This document shows positions 1-5,201 of a stretch of 8,791 nt of DNA, one piece after another. The stretch covers positions 1-8,791 of the forward strand of contig JAIRZX010000133.1 of NCBI GenBank assembly GCA_031267005.1. Reading direction: 5' to 3'. The notes beneath the pieces were generated by a model. The model worked only from the letters and a program-made list of their open reading frames with translations, did not search any database and was not told where the DNA came from. Source of the stretch: Deltaproteobacteria bacterium (GTDB lineage Bacteria; Desulfobacterota; Desulfarculia; Adiutricales; Adiutricaceae). Position 1 is the stretch's first letter, and each line of letters starts with the position of its first letter. Made by a program: the position numbers and the translations under genes.

Positions 1-96
1 CAACATCAACATCAACCCCAACATCAACATCAACCCCAACATCAATATCAACATCAACCCCAACATCAACGTCAACCCCTACATCAACCTACACCA
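1..96. repeat. 18-bp tandem repeat (AAC-ATC-AAC-ATC-AAC-CCC type), cut by the window edge
   Basis: The array is built from hexamers AACATC and AACCCC. Full 18-bp units lie at 2-19 and 20-37, a 24-bp unit with one extra hexamer and an AAT variant at 38-61, and an 18-bp unit with an AACGTC variant at 62-79; it then degrades after 80. Unit length is always a multiple of 6, so no reading frame is broken. All three forward frames are open across the array; only frame 2 stays open far beyond it. The array is truncated on the left, so its full length is unknown. There are no spacers, so it is not a CRISPR. Confidence 0.9.
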
Positions 97-253
97 AATC
101 CGTAACCGTTCGCGGGATAAGTTAGGTTGCCGGAGTCAGAGTGGTGGCCATGGACACCTCAAGGTGGGAGGCATAGGGTGGGCACCTCGCCGATTTAAGG
201 ACCCCGTAGAACTCCCACGCTGGGGAGCGGTACAGTCCCTTTCGGAAAACTAA
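2..253 (+). CDS. possible C-terminal end of an Asn-Ile-Pro repeat protein (5' partial)
   Basis: Frame 2 is open from the left edge to TAA at 251-253, 83 codons. The first ~26 residues are an NININ-P repeat (Asn alternating with Ile, Pro every sixth residue), followed by about 55 residues of basic, Gly/Arg/Trp-containing sequence without a recognised domain. In favour: the repeat units are all multiples of 3, and this frame alone continues about 150 bp past the array. Against: no start is visible, the post-repeat sequence has no family signature, and in GC-rich DNA an 83-codon open frame can occur by chance. The array could equally be read as Thr-Ser-Pro (frame 3, stops soon after) or be non-coding. 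If real, it would be a low-complexity, possibly surface or linker, protein tail. Function not assigned. Confidence 0.25.
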   Translation, partial: NININPNININPNINININPNINVNPYINLHQIRNRSRDKLGCRSQSGGHGHLKVGGIGWAPRRFKDPVELPRWGAVQSLSEN

Positions 254-508
254 GGGGGAGAAAACGAATGCGTCAGTAACAACATGCTATTGGAAGCGCG
301 GTGCATGTCAAGCTTGGGCCGGTCTGGGGAGGTTTCGTTAGAGAGCCTCGCGGCGTAGGACGGGGGCGGCGGGGCGGAGGAAGGACTTCCTTGACGCTGA
401 CGGATGCGAGCGCAAGATGGAAATTTCCTGCCGTCACGCAACGGTTGCTGAAACGTTTTCCGTCAGGTACCTTTGGATGGCCGTTTGGGGGAGACGGCCT
501 GGCGCGTG
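254..508. other. intergenic stretch, no recognised gene
   Basis: No ORF here has family-like content or a convincing ribosome binding site. A small stem-loop (CCCTT 237-241 with AAGGG 252-256) straddles the end of the upstream open frame. A G-rich patch (about 358-385) and a separated inverted pair TGACGG 398-403 / CCGTCA 431-436 are present. It lies directly downstream of the minus-strand pseudogene that ends at 509. No T-tract terminator is seen for that gene. Confidence 0.5.
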
Positions 509-1320
509 TCAGGCGATTCCGATTTTACCGTTGTCTTTATCAGCCCACACAACTTTTTTGAACTTTACCATCACGTCGGACGAACCGTTGATAGCGACGG
601 CTGCAGCATACACCTTTGAACCCTCAGCGAGAAATTTTTCCGTATATTTTTTCTTAACTATTTGTAGAAAAGCTCTGTTGATCAATTTTTGAAGTTTGAG
701 GTTTACGTATTTGCTCCTCTTCACTATAATAATATTGTTATTCGAGAGAGGGATTTCTGCATGTTTAACAGAGAGTTCCGTTGCCTCGTGTTTTATCTCT
801 ATGGAGACCCACTCGTTGCGTGGTCCCTGGACCGCCAGATCGGATCTGCCTATGTCCGAGAACGATTCTGGTATGGATAATTTGTTTCCGAATTCCAGAA
901 GAAGCTGCAAAAGGGGCCTGAAGAAAGACTCGTTCGTTTTTATCGAACTGAGACGACCGTTCCGCTTTTCAGAACTTCCTTGGATGATGCCTGCAAAAAT
1001 AGCTGAAAGGTATAGTTCGCACTTTTTCTCGTCACGGGTTCCGAAAGCTTCAAGAAACTGAAGATACTTTTGATTGAGGAATTTTTGAGGAGTTGTATTT
1101 TTGGAAGGAACAAGCAAACTTGTTGAAAGCTCCAGGCGTATAGAATCCCTTATCTCGACATTTGGTATTTTTAGGTAATATTCCTTACAGGTTTGTAATT
1201 TGCAGATCTTGTCGACTGTCAAGTACCCCGCCTACATAAGGAGTATGCAGGCGTTCAGGTCGATAATTCCAAGTTGCATTCAAGATTTCCAGAATCATTG
1301 CATTTGATCAGAGTTGACTT
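509..1320 (-). pseudogene. decayed C-terminal half of an AAA-ATPase-like / PD-(D/E)XK nuclease protein
   Basis: The longest open part (1222 down to 509, starting at TTG) gives 237 residues. It begins inside a conserved family block: LTVDKI followed by EYYLKIPN corresponds to GYLTIDKI ... YALKCPN of the intact gene at 2965-4851. A PD-(D/E)XK signature follows: GRSDL (Asp about 128), SIEIK (Glu 142, Lys 144), and a later QIVKKKY matching the family Gln-x6-Tyr helix. In the same frame upstream of TTG the reading is LNACILLM-stop-AGYL; the TAG at 1234-1232 falls where the intact paralogue has Gln in FQTGYL, so CAG to TAG is the simplest reading. Further upstream, family-like sequence (LIKCNDSGNLECNLELS) sits in another frame, suggesting a frameshift near 1265. 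The Walker A/B ATPase half is missing; similarity fades near 1320-1345, just before an unrelated gene start. The segment is much AT-richer than the flanking DNA and diverged from the intact copy, so probably separately acquired. A short standalone nuclease-domain protein translated from TTG is the less likely alternative. Confidence 0.75.
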
Positions 1321-1354
1321 TAAGATCAATTTTAGTTATAGATTAATAGAGATA

Positions 1355-1360
1355 AGGAGG
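1355..1360 (+). promoter_or_regulatory. strong ribosome binding site for the 37-codon ORF
   Basis: AGGAGG, a full anti-Shine-Dalgarno match, lies six bases before ATG at 1367. This decides the start over the longer in-frame reading beginning at 1274, which would run through sequence of the minus-strand pseudogene. Confidence 0.6.
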
Positions 1361-1366
1361 TGTTCT

Positions 1367-1480
1367 ATGGCCAGAAGAGTTTTTGTTACACCAGAGGATG
1401 TGGATATAGCTCAGAGACTTAGAGATAGCTATACTGTTTCGGTATCCGTTCACGGATTTCAATGGCTCCAACTTAACTGA
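1367..1480 (+). CDS. 37-residue ORF, probable truncated 5' end of a lost gene
   Basis: ATG at 1367 follows an ideal ribosome binding site and opens a 37-codon frame ending in TGA 1478-1480. The first ~24 residues, MARRVFVTPEDVDIAQRLRDS, look like a genuine protein N-terminus with an amphipathic helix. The remainder (from about the TVSVSV stretch) has different character and coincides with a short direct repeat (1442-1452), so I infer that the original gene was cut near 1435-1445 and fused to unrelated DNA. The N-terminus resembles the region before the helix-turn-helix of some transposase or DNA-binding proteins, but that resemblance is weak and I do not name a family. It may still be expressed as a short peptide. 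Codon use is AT-richer than the TPR gene, like the adjacent minus-strand pseudogene. Confidence 0.4.
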   Translation: MARRVFVTPEDVDIAQRLRDSYTVSVSVHGFQWLQLN

Positions 1481-1499
1481 GAAGGAAAGTATCCGTTCA
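1442..1499. repeat. pair of 11-bp direct repeats, 47 bp apart
   Basis: GTATCCGTTCA occurs at 1442-1452 and again at 1489-1499; both copies are followed by a one-base variant and then GG. The first copy is also part of a short dyad, ATCCG-TTCA-CGGAT (1445-1458). The first repeat lies at the point where the upstream small ORF loses protein-like character, so these may be insertion-site or transposon-end scars. Confidence 0.5.
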
Positions 1500-1663
1500 T
1501 GGTCATGGCCAGGAAGTCTAGACAGATCCTGCCTTGTGTCACCAGAGTATCGGCTAGAATGTGGGTTGCTGTTGAAGAACAGGCCCCCCACTCCTCTCTT
1601 TTAAAGTCTTCCAGGCTACCGGACACTTTCCTTCCAGCCCTCAGCTCCTCTCAGCTAGCCCTT

Positions 1664-1720
1664 CAGGTCCTCATTCCGCCCACTTTCCTCAGGTCATCAT
1701 GCCGCCCACTCTCCTCCAGG
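1664..1720. repeat. 26-bp tandem repeat in a polypyrimidine tract
   Basis: Two adjacent 26-bp units (1664-1689 and 1690-1715) start with CAGGTC and share CCGCCCACT; they differ at three positions. A third start (CAGG) appears at 1717. The whole stretch 1590-1740 is strongly C/T-biased on this strand and ends in a run of C at about 1732-1741. A 26-bp period is not a multiple of three, which argues against a coding repeat. No gene is seen here. Confidence 0.65.
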
Positions 1721-1741
1721 CTCTTTCCCGTCCCCCCCCCC

Positions 1742-1941
1742 GATCGGATGCCAAAAGATGTTGGGCTATATGTAGACATTTAGTTTGAAAGGTGTGTACC
1801 AGAAGCCGTTTTGCCAAAATAAACAGATTTTATGAATTTATTAAACCAAAATTAGTAAAACTCTAAGTGTTCTAAGGTGTTACGCCAAAGTTATTGTAAC
1901 AAATTCAATTTAATCCTGCAGGCTCTGCCCCCCCCTCGGAC
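1742..1941. other. AT-rich spacer without a gene
   Basis: About 1760-1915 is AT-rich and contrasts sharply with the C-run before it and the GC-rich inverted repeat after it. I see no ORF of note, no tRNA-like fold and no clear promoter pair. It ends in another C-run (about 1928-1935) directly before the MITE-like element. Confidence 0.5.
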
Positions 1942-2157
1942 ATGCATGACGCCGCCGCAATAAATCCGCCCGGCTGAACAGGAGCGGTTTGACACCTCGT
2001 TCCTGCCGAAAATATGCGATAGCGGCGGCAAAGAAATAGACCAACAACTTGCTATAGTTCATCTAGATTAATAAAAGATATCTTTCTGCACTATTATGTT
2101 CTAAGTCTTCGGCATAACCCCCTGTCCCCGCCGAATTATTGCGGCGGCGTCATGCAT
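1942..2157. mobile_element. 216-bp MITE-like element with perfect 22-bp terminal inverted repeats
   Basis: The 22 bases at 1942-1963 (starting ATGCATGACG and ending GCAATAA) are exactly the reverse complement of 2136-2157. Between them lie 172 bp that are non-coding and partly AT-rich (2035-2105). An additional GCGGCGGC at 2022-2029 repeats the GC core of the right-hand arm, and a small CAGGA/TCCTG stem is present near 1978-2005. No transposase is encoded, which fits a non-autonomous miniature element or the paired ends of a deleted insertion sequence. I see no clear target-site duplication (left flank CTCGGAC, right flank TGTTGTG), so the true ends may lie slightly elsewhere, or the element has lost its duplication. 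The right end is about 90 bp from the ATPase-gene remnant, so its insertion or excision may have created that truncation. Alternative: a large cruciform-forming regulatory element. Confidence 0.6.
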
Positions 2158-2245
2158 TGTTGTGAAGACCCGAAAAATCCGGGTGGGGGCACAGGGGGGG
2201 TGGCAACGGAAATACACTCGCAATCAAGCGTGGGGGGCGCTTCAC

Positions 2246-2407
2246 TTCGCCGTAGCCGTTTCCGGCCGGACATACTGCAGGTTTCTGTTTTACGATGTCG
2301 AATGGAATGCCGGGACAATTCAGGCACCTGTTTCGTCGAAGCAGCCTGAAGAGTCAAAGCCGCATACGGGCCAGCCGGATTCCGATTCGTCACCCGAAAA
2401 GGAATGA
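2246..2407 (+). pseudogene. 3'-terminal remnant of a second AAA-ATPase / PD-(D/E)XK gene
   Basis: From 2246 the frame reads FAVAVSG..., aligning without gaps over 51 residues to the C-terminus of the intact gene at 2965-4851; 34 of 51 residues are identical by eye, including the terminal PDSDSSPE. One T present in the intact gene's stop (GAA-TAA) is missing here, so translation would run two codons further to TGA 2405-2407. Upstream of 2246 the frame stays open to a possible ATG at 2162, but that sequence does not match the family. No ATPase or nuclease motif remains. Similarity to the intact copy continues past the stop for about 75 bp. It is the tail of a lost neighbouring paralogue, not a functional gene. 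Confidence 0.85.
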
Positions 2408-2436
2408 GTCGCGTCAGCCTGATGTTTCGGCCTGTT

Positions 2437-2478
2437 TCGGACGGCAGAGCGCGTAGCTCCTGCCGCTTCCCCGTCCGG
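2437..2478 (+). terminator. conserved post-stop stem-loop, copy A
   Basis: CGGAC (2438-2442) pairs with GTCCG (2473-2477), and GGCAG (2443-2447) with CTGCC (2460-2464), leaving an 8-nt bulge on the 3' side. The same two-part fold exists in copy B although the loop sequence differs. There is no T-run after it, so it is not a canonical intrinsic terminator; an mRNA 3'-end stabiliser or Rho-associated structure are alternatives. Confidence 0.45.
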
Positions 2479-2483
2479 GACGG

Positions 2484-2875
2484 CAGGCATGGGCAGGGAA
2501 AGCGGGCGGTACGGCTTCGGAGGGTGCCTGGCGTGACTTGGACAAGTGCCGGGAGAGGCCCCGGACCGCCGGAGGAAGGCCGTCATGGGTGCCGGGACAG
2601 AACCTGGGTTCAGGAAACCTGCGGGGCATATCATGAAAATGCCGGGAACAGGATGGCTGGCCCGGAGCGGCCGCGTGGCGGGTGGGGCGGAGGCGATCGC
2701 GTCCGGGACCTGGACGTGATATGCAGTAATCGGGACGGATGCGGCGGCAGGCACGTGCCGGAGCCGGCAGGCCGGAATCGGCAGGCCGGGCCATGTCGTC
2801 CGTCCGTCACGCTTTGCGGACGGACGGGCGCGGCGAAATCTACCGCGAATCAGGTCCGCGACCCGACATCCGCCC
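2484..2875. other. GC-rich intergenic region upstream of the ATPase gene, no supported gene
   Basis: About 390 bp of GC-rich DNA with several open frames on both strands (the longest on the minus strand would span 2934-2320). They have Arg/Pro/Gly/Ala-rich composition typical of shadow ORFs in GC-rich DNA, no family motif and no convincing ribosome binding site. Short repeated GGCAGGC-type and GGCCGG-type motifs occur near 2755-2795. It probably acts only as the leader or spacer of the downstream gene. Confidence 0.5.
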
Positions 2876-2910
2876 TTGACAGCCGATACCGGAACGGGTA
2901 GGTTTATAAT
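2876..2910 (+). promoter_or_regulatory. candidate promoter of the ATPase gene
   Basis: A perfect -10 box TATAAT lies at 2905-2910, in a small AT-rich patch at the end of the GC-rich spacer. A perfect TTGACA is at 2876-2881, but the gap between them is 23 bp, too long for an ordinary sigma-70 promoter (about 17). The -10 is therefore the stronger half; the real -35 could be a weak hexamer near 2882. Transcription would start near 2917, giving a leader of about 50 bases before the GTG start. Confidence 0.35.
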
Positions 2911-2950
2911 TCTAAATTGTAATGGGATAGCCATGCCTTAATGACAGCAT

Positions 2951-2956
2951 GGGAGG
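2951..2956 (+). promoter_or_regulatory. ribosome binding site that points to a GTG start
   Basis: GGGAGG at 2951-2956 precedes GTG at 2965 by eight bases. The more upstream in-frame ATG at 2941 has no purine-rich site at proper distance, so the GTG is preferred. Confidence 0.55.
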
Positions 2957-2964
2957 TTGAAACA

Positions 2965-4851
2965 GTGAACGAAGACGCAGCCGAGGGCATGGTGGCCATG
3001 AAGCCCAGGCCAATACTTACCGACACGGCCAGGTTCATACAGTTCATCGATTCCAACGCCGTCATAGTGGACAAGACAAGGCTGATACGAGATCTCCTGG
3101 ATGGTCCGACCAGCACCTATTTCCTTTCACGGCCCAGAAGATTCGGAAAGACCCTCCTTCTCGACACGATCGCGAACATATTCCTTGGAAACAGGGAACG
3201 TTTCATAGGCATGGAAATAGACAGGGGCGCCCCCTCCTACGACTGGAGGACCTATCCCGTCATCAGGCTCTCTTTCAACAGATTCGGCAAGGATCCGGAC
3301 AAGTTCAGGGATAAGTTGCTGACCAGGCTCAACCGCGTAGCTGTGGAGCATGAACTGGATATGAAGACGGCAGACTCCGTCATCGACATTGCCGCGCTCG
3401 TCGAGGCCTTGTCAGACTCCGCTCTCAAGTCTTCCCTGGCAGGAAGGAACGCTCGCAAGAATACATTGCCCAAGAACGTTGTCCTTCTTATAGACGAGTG
3501 CGACTTCCCTCTTCTCGGAAACGTGGACAGTACCGAAAAAGCCGTACAGATACGGGATATTCTCCATGAGTTTTACAGTGCCATAAAAGACTGCGATGAC
3601 ATGCTTCGTTTCACGTTCATTACCGGCGTCACAAAGTTCAGCCAGCTCTCGATTTTTTCCGGGATGAACAACATAAGGGACATTTCTCTTGATCCAAAAT
3701 TTTCGGCCATATGCGGCTTTACCGAAGACGAGATTGTTTCAAATTTTACTCCGCATATCATATCTGCTATAGATCATTTAAAGGATACGGGATATTTTGA
3801 AAAAGATGTGACCAAGTATGATTTCATTCGCATGCTGAAATCATGGTACGACGGTTATACATGGGATGGAAAAATCAGAATATACAATCCTTTTTCTATC
3901 GCTAACTGTTTGAGTCAAATGAAATTCGATTATTACTGGTACGATTCCGGCACATCTCTGGTCACATACAAGTTCAGACAGATGGCCGAACCCTTTACCG
4001 ACATCTTTTCCGGCAATCTTCGCATAAAAAAATTAAATTCTGTTAAGTCCCTGAGAGACATGGAGACGGCGTCATTCCTGTTTCAGACCGGTTACCTCAC
4101 CATAGACAAGATTATTAATGTCGGGAGAACTTCGACGTACGCGCTGAAATGTCCAAATAACGAGATAGCCTGGGCAATTGCTCAGGACTTCGTTCGTATG
4201 GACTCGCCTTTTCCCGGGTTCAAGGGGTCCATCAGCGGAAACTACGCAGACTTCGTTGACGCGTTCGAAGCGTCCGACGAAGAAGAATGCGCCAGAATAT
4301 TTTCGTCATTTCTTGCAAAATCGGCCCCGACGCTGAAAACGCAGAATGAAGGCACTTACCAGACGTTGCTCTTCTATCTGCTGAGCGTGAAAGACGACGG
4401 CCCGCGGCAGGAAGAGATCTCCGGAGACGGAAGGGTCGACTTGATCTATGAAAAGCCCGGCTTTTCGGTAGTCGTGGAAATCAAGTTCGACAAACCTGAG
4501 CATCCCGAAAAAATTGTCAAGCTCGAGAAGGAGCCGGCTCGCGGATCCAGGCTGCCCATGTTCCAGGAACCGCCGGAACACGTCAGGATCAGTCTGGAAA
4601 ACGGCATTCGCCTGGCGATCGGCCAGATACTCTCGAGGAGGTACCTGACCTCTCTCTACAAGAAGAGCCGCGATAAGAGCCACGATGTTCGTGCCTGCGC
4701 CGTAGCCATTTACGGCTGGACACACTGCAGGTTTCGGTTTTTCGATGTCGACTTGCTTGACGGGACAATTCAGGAGCCTGTCTCGTCAAGGCAGCCTGAA
4801 GGGGCAAAGCCGGATACGGGTCCGCCGGATTCCGATTCGTCACCCGAATAA
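2965..4851 (+). CDS. AAA-ATPase-like protein with C-terminal PD-(D/E)XK nuclease domain
   Basis: The product (628 residues from GTG 2965; 636 if ATG 2941 is used) is a predicted cytosolic ATPase fused to a nuclease-fold domain. Numbering from GTG: a family N-terminus (RPILTDTARFIQFIDSN, then VDKTRLI) leads to Walker A SRPRRFGKT at 55-63. Walker B is VVLLIDECD at 172-180, with Cys where Tyr is usual in this family. TGVTKFS and SGMNNIRDISL (about 220-242) form the sensor region, followed by WYDGYTWDG and NPFSI, and FQTGYLTID at 373-381. The nuclease core is GRVDL (Asp 492) plus VVEIK (Glu 505, Lys 507), with a later QILSRRY helix. This matches the AAA-ATPase-like (PF09820-type) plus PD-(D/E)XK (PF08011-type) architecture. 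The last ~45 residues are a Pro/Ser/Asp-rich tail (ending PDSDSSPE) that I do not recognise as part of the core family. Members are often multi-copy; proposed roles in mobile-element biology or defence are unproven, and no substrate is known. Nothing is broken: all core motifs are present. GC content is intermediate, lowest in the middle (about 3650-4150), unlike the GC-rich TPR gene, so horizontal acquisition is plausible. It stands alone, bracketed by direct repeats. Confidence 0.92.
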   Translation: MNEDAAEGMVAMKPRPILTDTARFIQFIDSNAVIVDKTRLIRDLLDGPTSTYFLSRPRRFGKTLLLDTIANIFLGNRERFIGMEIDRGAPSYDWRTYPVIRLSFNRFGKDPDKFRDKLLTRLNRVAVEHELDMKTADSVIDIAALVEALSDSALKSSLAGRNARKNTLPKNVVLLIDECDFPLLGNVDSTEKAVQIRDILHEFYSAIKDCDDMLRFTFITGVTKFSQLSIFSGMNNIRDISLDPKFSAICGFTEDEIVSNFTPHIISAIDHLKDTGYFEKDVTKYDFIRMLKSWYDGYTWDGKIRIYNPFSIANCLSQMKFDYYWYDSGTSLVTYKFRQMAEPFTDIFSGNLRIKKLNSVKSLRDMETASFLFQTGYLTIDKIINVGRTSTYALKCPNNEIAWAIAQDFVRMDSPFPGFKGSISGNYADFVDAFEASDEEECARIFSSFLAKSAPTLKTQNEGTYQTLLFYLLSVKDDGPRQEEISGDGRVDLIYEKPGFSVVVEIKFDKPEHPEKIVKLEKEPARGSRLPMFQEPPEHVRISLENGIRLAIGQILSRRYLTSLYKKSRDKSHDVRACAVAIYGWTHCRFRFFDVDLLDGTIQEPVSSRQPEGAKPDTGPPDSDSSPE

Positions 4852-4934
4852 GGAATGAGTCGCGTCGGCTGGATGTCTCGGCCTGTTCCGGACGGCAGGG
4901 TCCCACTCGCTCCTGCCGCCACCCAGTCCGGGAC
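4696..4934 (+). repeat. direct repeat copy B (3' end of intact gene plus hairpin)
   Basis: Matches copy A at 2246-2483. Here the stop is TAA 4849-4851, followed after two bases by an ATG (4855) that opens only a 28-codon frame; the equivalent ATG in copy A opens a longer, unrelated frame, so it is not a conserved gene. Similarity ends just past the hairpin. Confidence 0.85.
4888..4931 (+). terminator. conserved post-stop stem-loop, copy B
   Basis: CCGGAC (4888-4893) pairs with GTCCGG (4926-4931), and GGCAGG (4894-4899) with CCTGCC (4912-4917). The outer stem begins with C-G where copy A would have a U-G pair, so the fold is kept. It sits 36 bases after the ATPase stop codon. No T-tract follows; a role at the 3' end of the mRNA is an inference. 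Confidence 0.5.
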
Positions 4935-5201
4935 GACGTGATGCCGCCCCGTCCCGGGCTCGTGATCGCCGGGAGACATGCCAGGAGTTCAGCAAGTCCG
5001 CATTCAGGCGTACGCGCGGGGGATCCATGCCGGAATTTCAACCTGAACCAACAGAGGCTTTTTCCCCCGGAAGCCCGTCTCGCGGAGATGGCCGTTCACC
5101 CTGACGCGTGGCGGAAGCGATCTTCTGCGTGTTAAAGAACTTCAGGCGGACGCTTGAATTCACTCTATCCTTTCGCGGGGGAGGGTCAGAGGGAGGATGG
5201 G
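4935..5201. other. intergenic stretch between ATPase gene and transposase remnant
   Basis: About 265 bp with no supported gene. It contains several short GC dyads (CCCGGG near 4953, GGGGATCC near 5021) and an AT-richer strip at 5034-5060. A left terminal inverted repeat of the transposase remnant should lie here if its insertion sequence were complete, but I could not find a match to the sequence downstream of 6340. Confidence 0.45.

Larger units (their letters stand above)
2246..2483 (+). repeat. direct repeat copy A (gene 3' end plus downstream hairpin)
   Basis: About 238 bp aligned to 4696-4934 at a constant offset of 2450-2451, with a single-base gap at the stop codon and roughly 80% identity by eye. 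It covers the last ~50 codons and the stop, then the sequence GGAATGAGTCGCGTC and the stem-loop. Similarity ends abruptly after the hairpin. Together with copy B it brackets the intact ATPase gene and its ~550-bp upstream region, as expected of a tandem duplication unit of about 2.45 kb. Confidence 0.85.

Noticed and set aside
1..96. CRISPR-like array
   Set aside because: Repeats are contiguous 18-bp units of two hexamers with no unique spacers.
120..300. Possible structured RNA or group II intron fragment
   Set aside because: The G-rich sequence with several short dyads is suggestive, but I could not recognise a domain V or any other diagnostic core; a covariance-model search (Rfam) would be needed.
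696..1061. 121-codon plus-strand frame opposite the ATPase-nuclease remnant
   Set aside because: It is antisense to a minus-strand frame with clear family motifs and has no motif of its own.
2168..2184. Stem ACCCG/CGGGT with A-rich loop just right of the inverted-repeat element, considered as an intrinsic terminator
   Set aside because: Only five base pairs and followed by a G-run instead of T residues.
2320..2934. 204-codon open frame on the minus strand and a 165-codon frame on the plus strand (2404-2901) upstream of the ATPase gene
   Set aside because: Both are Arg/Pro/Gly/Ala-rich with no family motif or ribosome binding site, and overlap the repeat copy A and hairpin. The plus-strand ATG is duplicated in copy B, where the frame closes after 28 codons, so the shared part is explained by DNA homology.
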